Below, in pieces: positions 62,672-64,000 of a stretch of DNA of 64,000 nucleotides (positions within the stretch are counted from its first letter, which is position 1; the number at the start of each line of letters is the position of its first letter). The notes under the pieces are model-generated. The model was not told the DNA's origin. It searched no databases and worked only from the letters and a program-made list of their open reading frames with translations. Source of the DNA: UBA8752 sp965657965 (GTDB lineage Bacteria > Bacteroidota > Bacteroidia > Flavobacteriales_D > Sanyastnellaceae); contig CBFHQM010000003.1 in assembly GCA_965657965.1 (NCBI GenBank), positions 1-64,000 on the forward strand. The letters run 5' to 3'. The position numbers and the translations under genes were made by a program.

Positions 62672-63532
62672 GTGCGCCACATTCTCGTCAACAGTCAATT
62701 GGTCCCGACATCGTCGGAAAACACTGGACTCTCGGTCAAAAGCCGGGCCTTCTTGTTTGCTGACGGGATTTTCGAAACCATTCGTGTGGCCAAGGGTGTC
62801 CCGCTCTTTCTCGATGACCACTTCCAGCGGTTGCGGGAGGGTCTGAAAGCCCACCGTATTCCTGCGCCATTGGGATTCACCCCGGCGAGCATCGCAAAAG
62901 ACATTGCTGTTTTGCTCGAGGCGGAAGGCCTGAGCGAAGGTGCGCGCATTCGCATGACGCTCAGCCGAAGCGGTGCTGGATTCTACACCCCAGAAGAGAA
63001 TGGACTCGACGTCGTCATGACCGCACAAGCGGTAGACTCTGTGGAGTATGTACTCAACGACAAGGGGCTGTCGACCGACATCTACCCCGAGATGAAGTGC
63101 ACGCCGAATCACCTGTCGAAGTTCAAGAACATCGCATCGAGCATTTACGTGCAGAGCGGGCTCTGGGCCAAAGAAAATGGTGTGGGGTCTGCCTTGATCC
63201 AAAACGACAAGATGGGCATCATCGAAAGCACGGCCTCCAACTTGTTTTTGGTCTCCAACGGCGTGTTGTACACGCCCGGATTAGACTCGGGTGCAACGGC
63301 CGGGATCATGCGCGCTCAAGTGATCAACCTCGCCTTGTCTTCGGGCATGAAGGTTTATGAATGCAACCTGACCCCCCAAAATCTATTGGTCGCCGACGAG
63401 GTCTTTTTGACCAATGTGGTGCAAGGCATGCAATGGGTGGGCAGCTATCGAACCAAACGATACTTTAATACCGCCACAGCGGAATTGGTCCGCCTGTTGA
63501 ACAACTTGGTCCGGCCGCTTTATCAGGCCTGA
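62672..63532 (+). CDS. Class IV PLP-dependent aminotransferase/lyase
   Basis: A 286-residue fold-type IV PLP enzyme (branched-chain aminotransferase/ADC lyase/D-amino-acid transaminase group). The start is taken at the GTG at 62672 (RHILVNSQLVP), eight bases after the previous stop; a TTG at 62666 is an alternative. Motifs: FLFADGIFETIRVAKGVPLFLDDHFQRL, the PLP Lys in HLSKFKNIASSIYV, and the Glu and Asn motif IIESTASNLFLV...LYTPGLDSGATAGIMR. The conserved DG(I/V)FET and CxxGxxR-like regions do not tell which amino acid it uses. Confidence 0.85.
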   Translation: MRHILVNSQLVPTSSENTGLSVKSRAFLFADGIFETIRVAKGVPLFLDDHFQRLREGLKAHRIPAPLGFTPASIAKDIAVLLEAEGLSEGARIRMTLSRSGAGFYTPEENGLDVVMTAQAVDSVEYVLNDKGLSTDIYPEMKCTPNHLSKFKNIASSIYVQSGLWAKENGVGSALIQNDKMGIIESTASNLFLVSNGVLYTPGLDSGATAGIMRAQVINLALSSGMKVYECNLTPQNLLVADEVFLTNVVQGMQWVGSYRTKRYFNTATAELVRLLNNLVRPLYQA

Positions 63533-64000
63533 GCCGCCCGTGGGTCCAACAGGCGATAGGCCAAGTCGGTCACCGCATTGACCGTCACAAACACCAAACT
63601 GACAAACAACACCCCGCCCATGACCAAGGGCAAGTCTTGTTGCTCAAGTGCGTCGAAAAGGAGAAAGCCCAAACCTCTCCAACCGAAGACGAACTCAACA
63701 AAAACAGCCCCCGCCAACAGTTGAGCCAACCACCCACTGGCCGAGGTCAACACTGGATTCAACGCATTGCGCAACACATGATGACGGAGCACCTCCATGT
63801 CCGTCGCGCCAAATGCACGGGCCGTGCGCACATGTGGCGCAGCCAAAACGTCCAACGCCGCTCCACGGGTGAGTTGAGCCAACACCGACAAGGGACGAAG
63901 ACCCAGCGTCAAAGCAGGCAGCCACAAATTCCGCCAGGCCAAAACCGTTTCTCCTTGTGCATTTAGGTCGTGGAGACTCCCGGTGAGCGGCAGACCTGTC
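63523..64000 (-). CDS. ABC transporter permease, Opp/Dpp type (5' part outside window)
   Basis: The open frame runs from the window edge to 63523, at least 159 residues, and lacks its N-terminus. It is the C-terminal part of a DppB/OppB-like inner-membrane permease: WLPALTLGLRPLSVLAQLTRGAALDVL, the coupling (EAA) loop HVRTARAFGATDMEVLRHHVLRNAL, and FVEFVFGWRGLGFLLFDALEQQDLPLVMG. Substrates of this group are peptides, nickel or other solutes; the partner genes lie outside. Its 3' end overlaps the convergent aminotransferase by 10 bases. Confidence 0.85.
   Translation of the reverse strand, partial: TGLPLTGSLHDLNAQGETVLAWRNLWLPALTLGLRPLSVLAQLTRGAALDVLAAPHVRTARAFGATDMEVLRHHVLRNALNPVLTSASGWLAQLLAGAVFVEFVFGWRGLGFLLFDALEQQDLPLVMGGVLFVSLVFVTVNAVTDLAYRLLDPRAAQA

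Noticed and set aside
63964..63996. LPLTG-like string in the permease frame, resembling a sortase motif
   Set aside because: It lies in the periplasmic or loop part of a permease in a Gram-negative-type genome; chance.

Overview
The window comes from a Bacteroidota chromosome of fairly high GC, most likely a marine, Flavobacteriales-like lineage; I cannot place it more narrowly. The evidence is a SusC/SusD pair, many proteins with a type IX secretion (T9SS) C-terminal sorting domain, a PorT-like T9SS protein, TAnnTTTG promoter boxes and a zinc-free L36 typical of the phylum. Coding density is high and no gene-free stretch exceeds 300 bases. I see no rRNA, tRNA, CRISPR array, insertion sequence or prophage.

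Layout. 1-4400: end of the ribosomal alpha operon (map-infA-rpmJ-rpsM-rpsK-rpsD-rpoA-rplQ), closed by a terminator. 4400-7450: rimM, a PIN-PhoH ATPase and a secreted lamin-tail protein. 7450-25300: a starch/maltose locus. Its left arm (minus strand) reads pfkA-gapA-sugar kinase-pgmB-GH65 phosphorylase. A Nudix-type (NrtR/AraR-like) regulator is divergent from it. Its right arm (plus strand) reads T9SS alpha-amylase-susC-susD-two small exported proteins-GH13 lipoprotein. 25350-39900: PQQ-type sugar dehydrogenase, OmpA/PD40 protein, phosphoesterase, rho (frameshifted in this sequence), DUF4199-like protein, porT, prmA, tpiA, recQ, rlmI-like methyltransferase, pdxH, and a cysteine dioxygenase-methyltransferase fusion. 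39980-52660: a PhoD-like phosphatase followed by four large T9SS-secreted proteins on the minus strand, three rich in Cys or SprB-type repeats and one made of four starch-binding-like repeats. 52700-64000: a third GH13 amylase, a thioesterase, HU, trmH, a MATE pump, fmt, a single-chain MutA-MutB methylmalonyl-CoA mutase, csaA, a GmhB-like phosphatase, a class IV aminotransferase and the start-truncated end of an Opp/Dpp-type permease.

How it fits together. Starch would be cut outside the cell by the T9SS amylase, imported by SusC/SusD and cut again by the lipoprotein and exported GH13 enzymes. Maltose would be phosphorolysed in the cytoplasm to glucose plus beta-glucose-1-phosphate, which PgmB, the sugar kinase, PfkA and GapA feed into glycolysis. 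The clearest new signal is a palindromic site, GTGT-N7-ACAC, found at four promoters: between the Nudix regulator and pfkA, before the T9SS amylase, before susC, and 32 kb away between the four-repeat starch-binding-like protein and the third amylase. This suggests one regulator controls both loci.
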